Below are positions 22,687 through 33,891 of a stretch of 64,000 bases of DNA, piece after piece (positions within the stretch are counted from its first letter, which is position 1; each line of letters starts with the position of its first letter). Location of the stretch: contig JAUCEF010000013.1 of assembly GCA_033558025.1 (NCBI GenBank), positions 1,605,001-1,669,000 on the forward strand, read 5' to 3'. The notes under the pieces are model-generated. The model saw only the letters and a program-made list of their open reading frames with translations. It made no database searches and had not been told where the DNA came from. The DNA is from Phytophthora sp. 'mugwort'. Lineage: Eukaryota > Oomycota > Peronosporomycetes > Peronosporales > Peronosporaceae. The position numbers and the translations under genes are program-made.

Positions 22687-22904
22687 TCACTCTAGGGCCA
22701 AATACCCAAAAGCTACACCCTCATTACACCACTGAAAGAAAGTTCTCAGTGAGAAATGAATGAGTGCAGGTGTAACTTGTACAAGCGACGCATAGTACGG
22801 ACTCATGCAAATAAAACCTAGCAATCGCTGTATTTGCCTGCGTCGCTTATCAATGCGAAAGAATGAGGAATAAAGGGAGCCCTGCAAGCCTACCAAGCTC
22901 AAGC

Positions 22905-25115
22905 TCAAGCTCGCGTTTGCTCGAGTAGGTCACCCATTTCCCAGATCATGATGGCACCTTCAGAGCCGACAGTGACAATTTCCTTTCGGTCTGGTGAGAT
23001 TTTCACGGCGTTAATGGCCTCACTGTGGCCACGGCCAATAGCGACCGTCTCTCCATTGTCATAATGCCAGAGCTTGAGCATGCCATCGCGTCCACCCGTG
23101 GCAAAAAGTGTACCGCTTTGCTCGATGTCCATGGCCAGTATTTCGAGCTCTGCTGCTTCTTCCAGGAATCGAATAGCTTCTCCGTCATACGCGTCAAAGT
23201 ACGTGATACGCCTGTCCGAGCCGCACGTGAGCAATTGGCTTTCATCTGGATGGTATAGCACTCGACGGAACACAGTGGACGCAAACATGGCTTGAGTCCG
23301 CACGAAAGTCTCGAGGTTCCATACGATGCAAGACCCGTCCGTAGATGCACTCACGCACGCGGTGCAGTCCTGTACCACTTGAATGGCATTCACAGGGCCA
23401 CGATGCTCCTTAAGAGACGCCTCCATAGTCTGTCTGGACGGCGTGATACGCCAAACACGCACACGACCATCTTTGCCACCAGTGATTAATCTCCACTCGG
23501 CACATGAAGACGACGAGGACGAGGCTGAGGAAGAGGAAGAGAACGACGACGGCGTGCACACGGCAATAGCAGTCACGGCTTCGTTGTGAGCATCTTGGAT
23601 GACAAACTTCAGCTTGCCACTCTCTGGGTAAAACGCGCGCACTTTGCCGTCGTCCCAGCCACTGACCACGAGTCCACCGTCTCGCGTCAACTCAACGCAA
23701 TTGCACACAAGATTTGGCACCTGAACGCGCAGGATTTCCTGGCAGCGCCGCGCATTCCAGATGCGAATGTCAGTTTTGGCACAAGTTAAAAATAAATGCG
23801 AATTGTCAGTTGGGCTGCGTGTAGCCGAGCTCGGAAAGACGACGTCGTTGATGCTGCCGTAGTGACACGTCGAGCGAAGCACGACGTGAAGTCCAGTACC
23901 GTTGGTGCCTGCGCTAGCAGGTCGGTTAGCTGCGTTGTTCGAGTGGCTGCCATTGGAGCTGGGATCATCAACCAGCTGGAACTGGTACATGTTGGAGTGG
24001 TTCGTTCCGGCGTAAAAGTCGCCGTGTTTGCCTTCGCTCAGTGCGGTGATGCCACCCATCAGTTTCTCCATACAAGCTGTGGCGATAGGTTTCGTCTTGG
24101 AACCGTCCGAGGCCGTCGTAGCAGGGCCAAGCTTGAGGACGGCAAGATTACCGTCACCTGCACCAAGCAGCACAAAGCGGCGGTTCTCTTCATTGTCGTG
24201 AACAAGCAGCGTGACGACCCCCTGACTGAAGCGCTCTTTGGTCGTGCGGCTGTATCGTGGCTTGTGGGTGCCCACAGGCGGGAAGAGGCAGTTGGGCTTG
24301 GTCAAGTCGCAATCCAACAAGATTTCGAGCATGTCGCCCGTCTTGGTGCCGCAATAGGCCACTTTGTCATCGGGCGACACGCCAATACACGTCACAATAC
24401 GCTTAAGATTTCCTAGATTCGCACGCAGTGCGTGGAACTTGCGATGCTTGAGCTCGACGCGCCAAACAGTGATCGTGTAGTTGCCACCAGTGACGAGTAG
24501 CTCGTCATTGACTTCGCGGTTGAAGGCTGCGACCACGAGCGTCGAGTCGTCACCGGACGGGATGCCACAAATAGGTTCACCATTCTCCATATTCCAGCAC
24601 ACGAGCGCATTATCATCTTGGCCGCCTACCGTAAATAGGAAACGATCCTGCGCCGAAAAGGCCAATGCCTGCACTTTTCCCATATGCAGAACGAGACGAA
24701 AAGCCACAAAATTGTCGCCACGATCGCCGTCGCCACCGTTCTCGGACGCGGAAAGCTGCTTGGTGGCCTCCGCGAGGTCCCACACAATGACGGGAGCTTT
24801 GTTGCCGCGACTCTTGCTCTGCTGTCCCGAGGCGAGTTTTGAGCCATCGTTCGAGATTGCCAAACACGTGATCACGTCCGTGTGGCCGCGTAGGAAGCAC
24901 TGCGTGTTGCGCTTAATGTCCTTCACCACAACTGCGAGTCCCAGCGAATAGATGAGGAACTTGCCGTCGGTCGTGTAGACCAGCGTATCAGGGAATGTGC
25001 CTGTGGCGAGGACGACAACCTCGTGTGAATCTCAGTACCTCTATACAATATAGGTAAGACACGTACCATTATATCCGATCACTCGGCGCAGTTTGAGGTC
25101 CCTGGTGTCAGCCAT
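22905..25115 (-). CDS. CFAP52: Cilia- and flagella-associated protein 52 (WDR16)
   Basis: A WD40-repeat protein of 714 residues in two exons: 25067-25115 and 22905-25000, with intron 25001-25066 (donor GTACGT, acceptor CCACAG). The ATG at 25113-25115 gives the family N-terminus ending RRVIGYNG and splices to TFPDTLVYTTDGKFLIYSLG, then VVKDIKRNTQCFLRGHTDVI. About a dozen WD blades follow, many with GH...WD/W ends (for example VIVWDL, IRIWNA, VRVWRI, LKLWHYD, IMIWEMG). CFAP52 is a microtubule inner protein bracing the B-tubule of axonemal doublets. Length fits the family (about 620 residues in animals) with a serine-rich insertion near residue 490. It follows the helicase gene head-to-tail with about 140 bases between. 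The gene appears intact. Confidence 0.93.
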
Positions 25116-25255
25116 AGCGACAAGGAAGCTGTAAATGATCTTGCAGTGGCAAAAGGCGGCGTGCCAAGAGGCGACAAGTGTAGGAGTTTCGCATCGAGAA
25201 GACGCAAGGATGGAACGCAGGGTCATGACTCTATTTCAGAGGAGGGCAAAGCCTA

Positions 25256-26777
25256 CTACTCTCTGTAGTTCTTTGGACGCACCACCTTCTTGAACTTTTT
25301 TCGGAGACTGCGCTTGCGACTGAAAGCATTCTGCAGTGTAGACGCTCCAGCCTCGCGGATCTTGTCCAGCACGAGGCTGTTCTCGGAAGATTCAATGCTG
25401 GTCACGGTGCCTGCAGTCCCTGCGCGTCCTGTACGCCCAATGCGATGCAGGTAACTGACCACGTCGCTAGCAAACTCGAACTGGACGACGTGGGCCACCT
25501 TGGTAGTGTCCAGGCCTCGCGCAGCGATATCCGTGCAAATAACGACGAGGTCCTTCTCAGCGTCGTCTTCGCTGTCAAGTCGCTTCAGTAGCTTCTGACG
25601 TTGCGGTCGGTCCACTTCCTTGTGGAATAATGCGCAGTTTGTCATTCCCTTTTTAGTCTGTAAAAAGTCAAAGAGCGCGTCGGCATTGGCGATCGAGTTC
25701 GTGAATACCAGTGTCTTTTTCCCTGCTGACGCTGGCAAGTCCTCGGCTTTGCTGTTTCCAAAAGACGTCAAGATCTGGTACAAGAGTTCACAGCGAGCGT
25801 GCTGCTCGTCCGTGAAGTCGCCAGCTGCCATGAAATCTTGCAAATTACGCGTATGCAGCGTCAGTTCTGGTAGTGTACGGTGAAAGCCCTACATCACATA
25901 CCCAACGTCGAGTTAATGACTCCCAATCCTTAAAAGCGTGTATGATATCACACACTTTAACACGCACCTCGGTAATAGCAAACACGGCCGAGGGGAACTT
26001 GTAGTCGATATAGTGACGAACAGAGCGCTTGCCGTAGTCTGGGATCGTCGCCGCACTGAAGATGGTCTGAGTGCGGCCCACGGAGAAGTCGTCTTGGCCA
26101 AATTCCCGGTCTTTGGGTTCTGCCTCGCCGCAACGGTTGAGCTCCGAGCGCAGCAGTGGCTGGTTGCGGATCGTCGCGAGAATCTGTTTGGTCTCTTTCT
26201 CGAAGCCACCACTGAGCAACATGTCGGCCTCATCCACGACGACCGTCCGCGTGAAGGCGAAGTCTCTGGGCTTAGTGGCACGCAGCAGCGCGCCCGGTGT
26301 AGCAAACAGAAGCGGACACGCACGGCTGCCATGCAACCCCAATGCCTGTCTCGAGGACGATAAGCTCACCGCAAGCCGCGCAAGTGCCGGGTCCAGCTCG
26401 TGCAGCACAGCGGCCAGCTGCCGCACGAGTTCCTGCGACGTGGTGAGCACAAGCGCAGCCGGGAGGCGCATTTCGCTAGGCGGCAAAGGGTCGCGCCGGA
26501 GCTGCTCCACCACTGGAAGCAGGAACGCCAGCGTCTTGCCGCCGCCCGTCTCGGCGGCCACCACGACGTCCTCACCCGCCAGAATGGACGGGACGGCCTT
26601 GCACTGGGCGGACGTCGGGGTCGTCAGTCCCAGTTGCACCAATCGGTCGGTGAGCGCGCCGCCAAGCCCCAGAGACTGGAAAAAGCGCGCGATGGGCTGC
26701 TGCAGCGAGAGGAAGGCGCCCGAACGGCCCCCGTGGGCAGCGCACGCTCCGCGGAGACGCGGCCGAAGCACGAACAT
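25256..26777 (-). CDS. DEAD-box RNA helicase, probably mitochondrial (DDX28-like)
   Basis: Two exons, 25968-26777 and 25256-25888, with intron 25889-25967 (donor GTGCGT, acceptor TGTAG), give 480 residues. The ATG at 26777 is chosen; a longer frame uses only non-ATG starts. Residues 1-35 are Arg/Ala/Phe-rich without acids, as in a mitochondrial targeting peptide. Motifs: Q-type PTSAQ (53-57), Walker A AETGGGKT (75-82), TSQELVRQ (113-120), TPGAL (160-164), DEAD (182-185), SAAT in place of SAT (241-244), VFTNS (331-335), CTDIAARGLD (388-397), HRIGRTGR (418-425) and a basic tail. ATP-driven RNA remodelling is the family activity; DDX28 works in mitoribosome assembly. The DDX28 assignment is inference from short length and leader; DEAD-box membership is certain. 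Confidence 0.9.
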
Positions 26778-26829
26778 GATGGGACTGTGAATGTGCGGTC
26801 GATTTGAGTGGTGCACTTATGTCGCGATG

Positions 26830-29500
26830 CGATTGGTGGATACACCTGTTAGTTTGCACCAATCGAAGTGGCTGTTACGAACTTAGTCAAGTGGTGGACA
26901 TGTGTCCCGCTGCCGTGTCTTAACATATAATAATAATATCCCTCCGTTTTGTCCAACTGGCGGTTATGCAGGTGACGAATTATCGAGACGCACAGATGGT
27001 ATAGCATGCGGGCAGCCCACTATAATAGCATGCGCTGGGAAGGTGAAGGGTTTGCCAAGTGGTTTGCATGCGTGTGTGTGTGGACCCAACGTAGCGTGCC
27101 GGGGCTCATCAGCGTGGCTTAGTGCTGGATTTGTCTAAAACTACACCGGGCATTCATCAAGGTGCGTGCGTTCCACTGGTTCCGGTGGCATATATGAAAG
27201 TGCGTTGTTGCTTAAGCGTGTCGGTTGCTGCCATTTTATCAGTGTCAGCTCTTCGTTGGCTGTATGGTCGCGAACTATGCGCCGGGCGCAGCGTCGCGAC
27301 CTCGCTGGCACTGCCAGTCTGGCAGTGCCAGCGCAAATCGCGCGCCTTGCCGAGAAACCGCAACCATCCACGAATTTCTGCGCCACAAAGCAGTGCGCTT
27401 GGCGTTTTTAGACCGGTTTGAGACAACGTCTAGCCGCTCTATGCTTTACGGAGCGGAGGCTTGCTGAGCGAGTCGCCTTGCTTGTCTATTCTTACTGATA
27501 CCCGCTGTCTTTGCTGCGCTCCGCGAGGCTCGGAGTCGGTCGCTGCAGATGGCAGCTCTCGCGCCCGAACGCCAGATTTTCGGTCGCGACAGTGAACATG
27601 CAAGCGCGTCAGCAGCGACAAAGGCGGGTATCGGGCTATGGCGATCTTCCTGGGGCGTGTACGTACGGGCAACTTGAAGCAGCGCGGCAAAACCATGAGC
27701 GCTCGAAGCTCCTCGTATCTATGCCCAGTCCGCATGCTTTGTGCCTTCCGCGCAGTTCGTCAGTGAGACCGACTGCTGCCACACGAAGCGCACAGCCTTA
27801 GCCACTGACCGGCGCGCCGCGATGCCGCAGCCACATACAAAGGCAGCACAGCATGGAGTATACACACAACCAGGCTGTCAACGGCCCTGCAGCGTTTCTC
27901 GCTTCGGCCGGCAAGCGGAGACAGCGTCTCTCGAACTGAGATTGCAGTAGCTATTCCAGCATATCTGGAAGCTTGTGAGCTGCAACCATCCGGCAGAAGA
28001 GTTTCGATTTTGTTGAACCCGTTGAAGTTGCCTTTTCGAAGCGAGTAGGTAGCGTCTGATGGGCTTCCTCCGCATTCGCTGCCCGCCATCCTGCTTCAGC
28101 TTGGGCTAGCCACGTTGATCATCGGGCGCAGGCACGCGCACACTTGGTACATCGCACCAAGCAACAGCAGCGATGTTGCAGCTCTTTGTCTCCACACGGC
28201 GATTGAAAGGCTCCGCTTCAACGGCCGATCTTCCTCTAGCTGAAGGCAAACGATACCCTAAACCGATGCCTCGCGATCTTTAATATTGTGGAGGCAGGCC
28301 AGCTCGGATTTAGCGGGTCCACTAGTTGTGCCGGGTTGGGCAAACACCCCATCTGGAAAAATCAAGATACAGGCTCAACCTTGGATTGAATTATAAGTAG
28401 TGATGAACGATGTACCCGCGTGGGAATGATGTCTACCGGCGCTTCAGACGCGTCCTATACAGGTATTGCCCCACGCAAGCAAAATTAACTCGTGCGCTTC
28501 AACCACTTTTTACACTCCAGAGCTAAGTTTTACAATGTGGACAATTTTTCTTTCCACTCCAAAATGATATAAATATATTTATTCCTTATTAATACATGTA
28601 CATGTAGAGCTAAGCGCAACGACTGAAGTTGGCCTCTAGCGCGACGAGGTCGGACGCTCCTGTTGCCAGCGTTACTCTGGTTAAAAATGAATCGCGCAGC
28701 GAGGCGAGCTTGAGGGACTGATCTTTATCGAGAGGTACAGCACTGTACAGTAATTTGCAGCAGCATGGTGCAATACGACCAAGGCCGTCCTCGTTCCGAG
28801 ACAGTCGGCGTCTGTTCCTAATGATCGCACCAGGGGATTTGCTTTGGGCTTCCATTCGCTTCGGCGTTGCCGCTTCTTCATTTCGTGTTGGATAATGTTA
28901 ACTGCGGATGCACTCGACAGAGCGCTACACTATTGCTGAGCGATAGTATCGTCATTCCTGCCGCCTCGTGGTAAGGTTCGCCGGGTTCGTGATCGCGGCG
29001 GCCAAAAAAATATATGACCTGCTCGGCAAACGTCTCTACGGCGACTTGGCCCGGCAAAACCCTGGTGTTAAACAAAGGTGTAATTTGTAGCTAATTTGGG
29101 GACCAATTTGATGGCAGCGTAGTTCTATGCAACTAAAACCTAATCACCCGTTAAATGCACCAGCCAATTGCAGCGCGGGATCGCCAATCGCATCCAATGG
29201 GATCACGCCGGCGCGAGAGCCACGAAATAGATGCCCCGTCTGTGCGTGCTGAAAACGCGTCGCGTGGTTTTTGCCTCCAGCAAACTTCAAAAACACGGTC
29301 ACTTGCGCTCAGTATACTGCTGCGTGTCCGCGGCGCAAATTTCAGGATCGAATGCATGTCTAGCTCCGCCTGGTCAGAACGCGGCGCTCCTGTGTTATAG
29401 TGGCAGGCGCAGAGCGCGGTGTTGCAGAAAGACCTCATTCTCACATTTGCCTGCCATTACGGAATTGGATCGAGCCATTTCTTAGCTCTCTTTGTTGTCG
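26830..29500. other. Long intergenic region without a recognised gene
   Basis: No domain is recognisable in any frame. It contains a perfect 13-bp hairpin (27304-27316/27320-27332, GCTGGCACTGCCA). The minus-strand frame 28610-28855 (81 codons) has protein-like composition but no motif I know. CCAAT boxes occur, for example AGCCAATTGC at 29162, which may belong to the promoter of KIX-like gene B. Confidence 0.35.
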
Positions 29501-29502
29501 GA

Positions 29503-29510
29503 TCACTTTC
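29503..29510 (+). promoter_or_regulatory. Possible initiator of KIX-like gene B
   Basis: TCACTTTC fits the oomycete initiator core (YTCANTYY) about 75 bases before the ATG at 29582. A C-then-A homopolymer tract (29537-29559) lies between it and the start codon. Confidence 0.35.
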
Positions 29511-29581
29511 CGATTCGACTCTTCACACAAGTTTTGCCCCCCCCCCCCAAAAAAAAAACAATCACCACGGCGACCACCAAC

Positions 29582-30034
29582 ATGATTAACCGCCCAGGCC
29601 TCCCGGGCTTCGAGCGTTTTCCGCTGAACAACGGCGCCTCGGTAATGATGGCCCATAGCAATAACAGCGCGGCGGGACTGCCGACCCAAGTGTTCACCGC
29701 TTGTGCCGTCAATGGAAGTGACGACTGGCGTCTCAATGGCGATGAGGAGCTGCGCCGCCTGCGCTCTAACTACGTTGTGCTCATCGAACGCATGCTGCGC
29801 AACCACCAGCCCCACGACGTGCTGAACCACGTGCCTGAGAATACGGACTGGCGCTCCAAAACGTTCAAGCTTGCACTCAAGGTCGAGCGCCTGATGTTCA
29901 AGGCAGCCAAGTCGCGTGCCGACTATCTCAACGAGCACACTCTGCAACACCGTGTCAAAATTCTCTGCCGTTACCTGGTGCGCATCCGCATGCGCAAGAA
30001 CGCGATGGTGGAGGGCATTACCAAGCGCTGCTAA
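29582..30034 (+). CDS. KIX-domain-like protein B (150 residues)
   Basis: The ATG at 29582 follows the homopolymer tract in context AACATG; an upstream in-frame start at 29492 would translate PPPPKKK and is unlikely. Residues 1-45 are an Asn/Ala/Gly-rich, probably disordered leader. Residues 49-141 hold the family domain: DWR, helix around VVLIERMLRNHQPHDVL, then VPENTDWRSKTFKLALKVER, then a helix from SRADYLNEHTL to RIRMRKN. This matches the three-helix KIX layout, with conserved SRxxYL at the start of helix 3. Expected role: binding of transcriptional activation domains in the nucleus (inference). It stands in the same direction as genes C, D and E. No intron, no signal peptide. Confidence 0.75.
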   Translation: MINRPGLPGFERFPLNNGASVMMAHSNNSAAGLPTQVFTACAVNGSDDWRLNGDEELRRLRSNYVVLIERMLRNHQPHDVLNHVPENTDWRSKTFKLALKVERLMFKAAKSRADYLNEHTLQHRVKILCRYLVRIRMRKNAMVEGITKRC

Positions 30035-31950
30035 AGTTCTCCAGTTGGTTCGTTATTGTCTTGTCGAAACGCCATTTTAGGCGTCGATTCCGGGCGACAC
30101 GTTTGGCTGCAGTCTGCCCCCCCCCTGTCGCGTTGAGTCAGTCGCCATCGTCGCAGACGTCGCCGGCTAGCACAGGTGCTGGCGGCTGTACCCTTCACGC
30201 CGTAACGTTAGGTCGTTTGCTCGCGCCTCCGGGAATCTTATGCGACTCTCGACGCGGAAGCAGCAAGCACATTCGATAAGCTTGCTGGTATTTACGCTAT
30301 ACACTATTTAGGTTAAGGAGTATAATTTATAACCTCATTTGGACAACCCAACATTCTTGCTTTGTCCCTGGTTGCCGGCGATGGCGAAGGATAGACGGAC
30401 ATGTCATTCATGCATTGCATGCAATTTGCATGTGAAGTCAGTGATGGAATCTTTCAGCCCATCCGATCACCGAGTTAGTTTTGCTTTTTGCGTTTGTCAA
30501 CTCGGAGCGTGCCGTAGCACGTAGCCTTTCACTGCATTGCATAATGAGGCCGCTTGGGTTCATTTGCTTACGAAATGGGCTGGGCAGCACTTGACCCGAA
30601 CGACCCGGAACAGCAATCACCTTACACTGTTGTCGTCGCCATCGCCTCGCCTTCGACCGTCGATGGCTACGCCGCTGACCGATTTCCGCCGGGCGGTCCG
30701 TGACGGACAACAGCACCAGCCCATTCCATCACGTGGCGAAGTTTTTCCACCGCCATGTTCCAGGTTGGAGATCGCAGGTGCCCCGAACCGAGCCCGATCG
30801 TCGCGAGCACTTGCAGCCGTCTAGACTCGAGAGTAGACACGCGCTTCTCGAGGCCGTGCGTGTCTTTGGCGGATAGCCAGACTGAATTCTCGAACAATCT
30901 ACGTGGTGCAGTGCTAAAATTGGTCGGGCTTAATTTAGAGTTCCATGGATCTCTTGCTTATGGATATCGCTGACGCCCATGGACGATGTTTGTACTAACG
31001 CTATATTGTGCTGTTGATCTGTACCCACCCGCATACAAGTCGCATACAGCTGGAGTCCAGCCTGGACCGCGGCAGCTTTGCAACCCCTCGACTGCGAGCT
31101 GCTGCGAATGGCGCTCGCAGCGGCGGCGAAGGCTAAATGCAAGATCCGCTTGGGTGCAAATCTGGCGTGCAAAATCTCAGTTACACGGGGGGTTAATCGC
31201 GTATATGAAATAAATTCGGAGAAGTTATATCTGAAAAATTCGGGGCGAATCTGAAACGCTCGCACTTCAAAAAAATACAATTCCCTGTTGATCGCGTCGC
31301 TCCTGCGCCGAATGCGACTGAGCACGCGAAAAGGAAACTCTATTGGGTCTGATTTGGTCCTTGGAATGAGTTCTCCACAAAGCACCGCTGGCTACAGGAG
31401 TCCTGTAGCCAGGGCCAACGCTGCAGTATACTACGTAGTATATACTGTGTGGCATGGGGCGAGAAATGCGGGGCAGGCGCTATATAACCTACGGGACAGG
31501 TACGATTGAGGCTGGGTCGCGATGCAACATCAGGCTGCAGCACGAGGCAATGACATGCAGGGCCTGATGTTGCTCCTGCAGCAGCACCGGTGACTGCAAC
31601 ATTGGCGCATACGGTGCGCTACCCTGTTGTCTTAGTCAGAATCGATCACTGCCGCTTGCGCGTTGCACTCGAGTGCTCGCTTTTAACACGCCATCCCCCT
31701 ATGAGCCAGTTCATTCGGTCAGCTTCGACGGTACATGTAGACACGCATCGCGTTTCGAGCTAAAAGCGCAGTGGACGACGCCAGCCAATGGGAGAAAACC
31801 GCTGTGGGCGGGGCAGAAACGTTAACGCTCTCGGCGCAGAGCGACGCACGCGTTGAGGCACGAATAGCTCAAGCAAAGCGCACGCAACACATTCGGCGCC
31901 TTTGACAGCGCGTTCTTTGGCGATGCACTCTCAGTGGCAAGCAGTTCGAC
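30035..31950. other. Non-coding spacer; right-arm duplicated upstream DNA
   Basis: 30035-30685 shows nothing recognisable. From 30685 it is the upstream part of the right inverted-duplication arm. It contains two hairpins absent from the left arm: CTGGCTACAGGA/TCCTGTAGCCAG at 31388-31412 and a TATACTACGTAGTATA palindrome around 31426-31445. Confidence 0.4.
31388..31412. repeat. Perfect 12-bp hairpin, 1-base loop, specific to one arm
   Basis: CTGGCTACAGGA at 31388-31399 and TCCTGTAGCCAG at 31401-31412. At the matching place in the left arm (near 21545-21575) the sequence is a single unpaired GGTCCTGCAGCCAGCGG, so the inverted copy was added to this arm after the duplication. Confidence 0.85.
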
Positions 31951-31951
31951 T

Positions 31952-31967
31952 GGCATTCCCCAATTTT
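31952..31967 (+). promoter_or_regulatory. Oomycete Inr/FPR core promoter of KIX-like gene C
   Basis: GGCATTCCCCAATTTT matches the combined initiator and flanking promoter region known from oomycetes, 50 bases before the ATG. The counterpart before gene A is at 21005-21019. Confidence 0.7.
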
Positions 31968-32016
31968 ACTGCTTCGACAGGCACAGATAGTCAATAAGCC
32001 CCTCCCCCGACCAACC

Positions 32017-32418
32017 ATGAGCATCGCATTGAACACGAACGTTCCAACGGTGCACGACGACGTGCGTTACTTCGACAACAGTTGGCTGCAGATCAGCCAA
32101 GACCTGCGCGTACAGCGCTGGAAGAACGTGGTGAACATTGACCGCATGCTGCGTAACCACCACCCACACGAGGTGCTCACACATGTGGAGCAAAACACCA
32201 ATTGGCATGCAAAGACCTTCACGTTGGCGCTCAAGGTGGAGCGCATCATCTTTGAGGCTGCGGCCTCGCGCGAGAGCTACCTGGACGAGCACACGCTGCG
32301 CGCACGCGTGGCGCAGGCCTCACGCCGTCTCATCAGTCTGCGTGAGCGTAAGAACATGGTCAAGTTCGGCATCCGTTTGCCGCGCCAGCACTTGGCGGCG
32401 AAGCGCCAGGTGCAGTGA
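32017..32418 (+). CDS. KIX-domain-like protein C (133 residues)
   Basis: The ATG at 32017 has a good context (CCAACCATGA). Residues 23-113 carry the domain: SWLQISQDLRVQRWKNVVNI, DRMLRNHHPHEVL, NWHAKTFTLALKVERIIFE, SRESYLDEHTLRARV, LRERKN. The C-terminal tail is basic. It is nearly identical to protein A over the first 95 residues of the shared region, differing after RARV. The A and C pair lacks the long disordered leader of D and E. KIX function (activator binding) is inferred from the helix-2/helix-3 pattern. Promoter and 3' flank are part of the inverted duplication, so regulation is probably shared with A. Confidence 0.75.
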   Translation: MSIALNTNVPTVHDDVRYFDNSWLQISQDLRVQRWKNVVNIDRMLRNHHPHEVLTHVEQNTNWHAKTFTLALKVERIIFEAAASRESYLDEHTLRARVAQASRRLISLRERKNMVKFGIRLPRQHLAAKRQVQ

Positions 32419-32545
32419 GGCGGCATCGCCAGGCACACCTTAACACCCATATTAGGGTTCTGTACAAGTATATTTAGCTATTGAAAGTGGTAAATACTTC
32501 GCGCTGGCAACTATAATAAATGACGGTGCACACAAACACAATTAC

Positions 32546-33880
32546 ATGTAGCTTGCTTCTTGATGTAGAGACCTCAATGTCTTGTCGCTAGCGTTCACAG
32601 ACCGAACTTACTGTAACATTTACTTCGTTGTAAGTCTCGCTTATTTACACCCTCGTTTGTATGCGCCACAGTTCGCGTTTAACACCGTAAACTTCACAGT
32701 TCACATCAGAGTTTGTATCCGACTAGAAGTATAGGATAGTGTGTTGTTGATGTGTATGGTGTCATCCGACGCGGCTTGTCTTAATGCTATGTGGCGGCCG
32801 CGAAATCATGGCTAACCCGTTGAGGTGTGGTGGCATTATTGAATTGATGGCGTCAAGGTTCGCCACAATTGCATCGCTTCTTAATGATGTTGCAGCGAAG
32901 GGAAACACTCTGGGCGACCCTGCTTAATGACTGGCTTGCATCGTGCGCGAATAGGCTGTTCGGGGCAGCCCTCAAATTGCATTGGCCAGCATTGCACGTC
33001 CAGCCTCGCAGTGCGAGGCCGACGATATAGCGATACTGCGTTCGATCCATGAGTTAATAAAGTAAAGTGTCTTCGATGGGCATGATTACGTTGGAGGACG
33101 GGGTGAAAAGATTCAATTATCGACAGATAGCAGTAATAGTATGGCAATTGCAATAATTTGTGACGTTTAGACTGCGTTTTACGTCGCATCGATACAATTC
33201 GTAGCCTAACCCCGTATATTTCTGCTTGAAGCACTTTGCCTCGGGCTTCAGGCTGTCACCAACGGGCGAAGAGGCAGCTTGGATCTCTCGATAAAAGCCC
33301 ACGTCCATGCGGCCACGGTGTCGCTTTTATCGAACTGCAACCCCGATTTAGAGCAGTGTGGAAAACAACGCCTCAATTTGCGGCGATGGTGAAAAAGCCG
33401 TGGTCGATCTCGACAGCGGAGGGTTTGCGGCGCGGGCTCATTTGCAAGAGCTTCAGCGCCCGGCAGATGCGTTTTCTAAAGCTGTGTTGCGTGCGTCTGG
33501 CCTCGTCTCTTTCTTTGCCTTTATGGCGCAAACAATATTGTCAAAAGAAGAGTCACAAAATTAGCTCATTGTAGGCATTTAACGCAGCGTTTGCTGGGCC
33601 AATCGCGGGTCGCAATTTTGTCCGCAGTAAAGACGTGAAAAACGGCGCCGCACGGACATGCAACTGAGCGTTCGTGCCTACGAGTAGTATGATTTTTTGT
33701 ATATCGGGCTCGGGTGTAATGGAAATGCGCTCATAAGGCTTTCCCCAGAGCCTGAAAATCTCTCCCCCCCCTCCCTTATCGTTCCCCCGGGAGCACTCTG
33801 AGATTGCCCCCTACGCGAATAGAAGGAGGCGGTGCCGGTCAGGTTCGCTGCCCTTCGCCACTTTTGCCGCATTCGCACCA
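32546..33880. other. No gene recognised
   Basis: The 112-codon plus-strand frame 33236-33574 and overlapping frames show no known domain. The 3' end is the leader of KIX-like gene D. Confidence 0.3.
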
Positions 33881-33891
33881 AAGCAACAGAA

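Larger units (their letters stand above)
30685..32545. repeat. Right arm of the ~1.9-kb inverted duplication
   Basis: Reverse-complement partner of 20395-22280. The spacer between the arms (about 8.4 kb) contains CFAP52, the helicase and KIX-like gene B. The arm carries KIX-like gene C and the same promoter block (AGCCAATGGGAG, GGGCGGGGC near 31790-31820). Boundaries are approximate because the flanks decay gradually. Confidence 0.85.

Noticed and set aside
25041..25226. Longer N-terminus for CFAP52 (start at 25226)
   Set aside because: The extra residues do not resemble the family; the ATG at 25115 gives the expected RRVIGYNG N-terminus and splices in frame.
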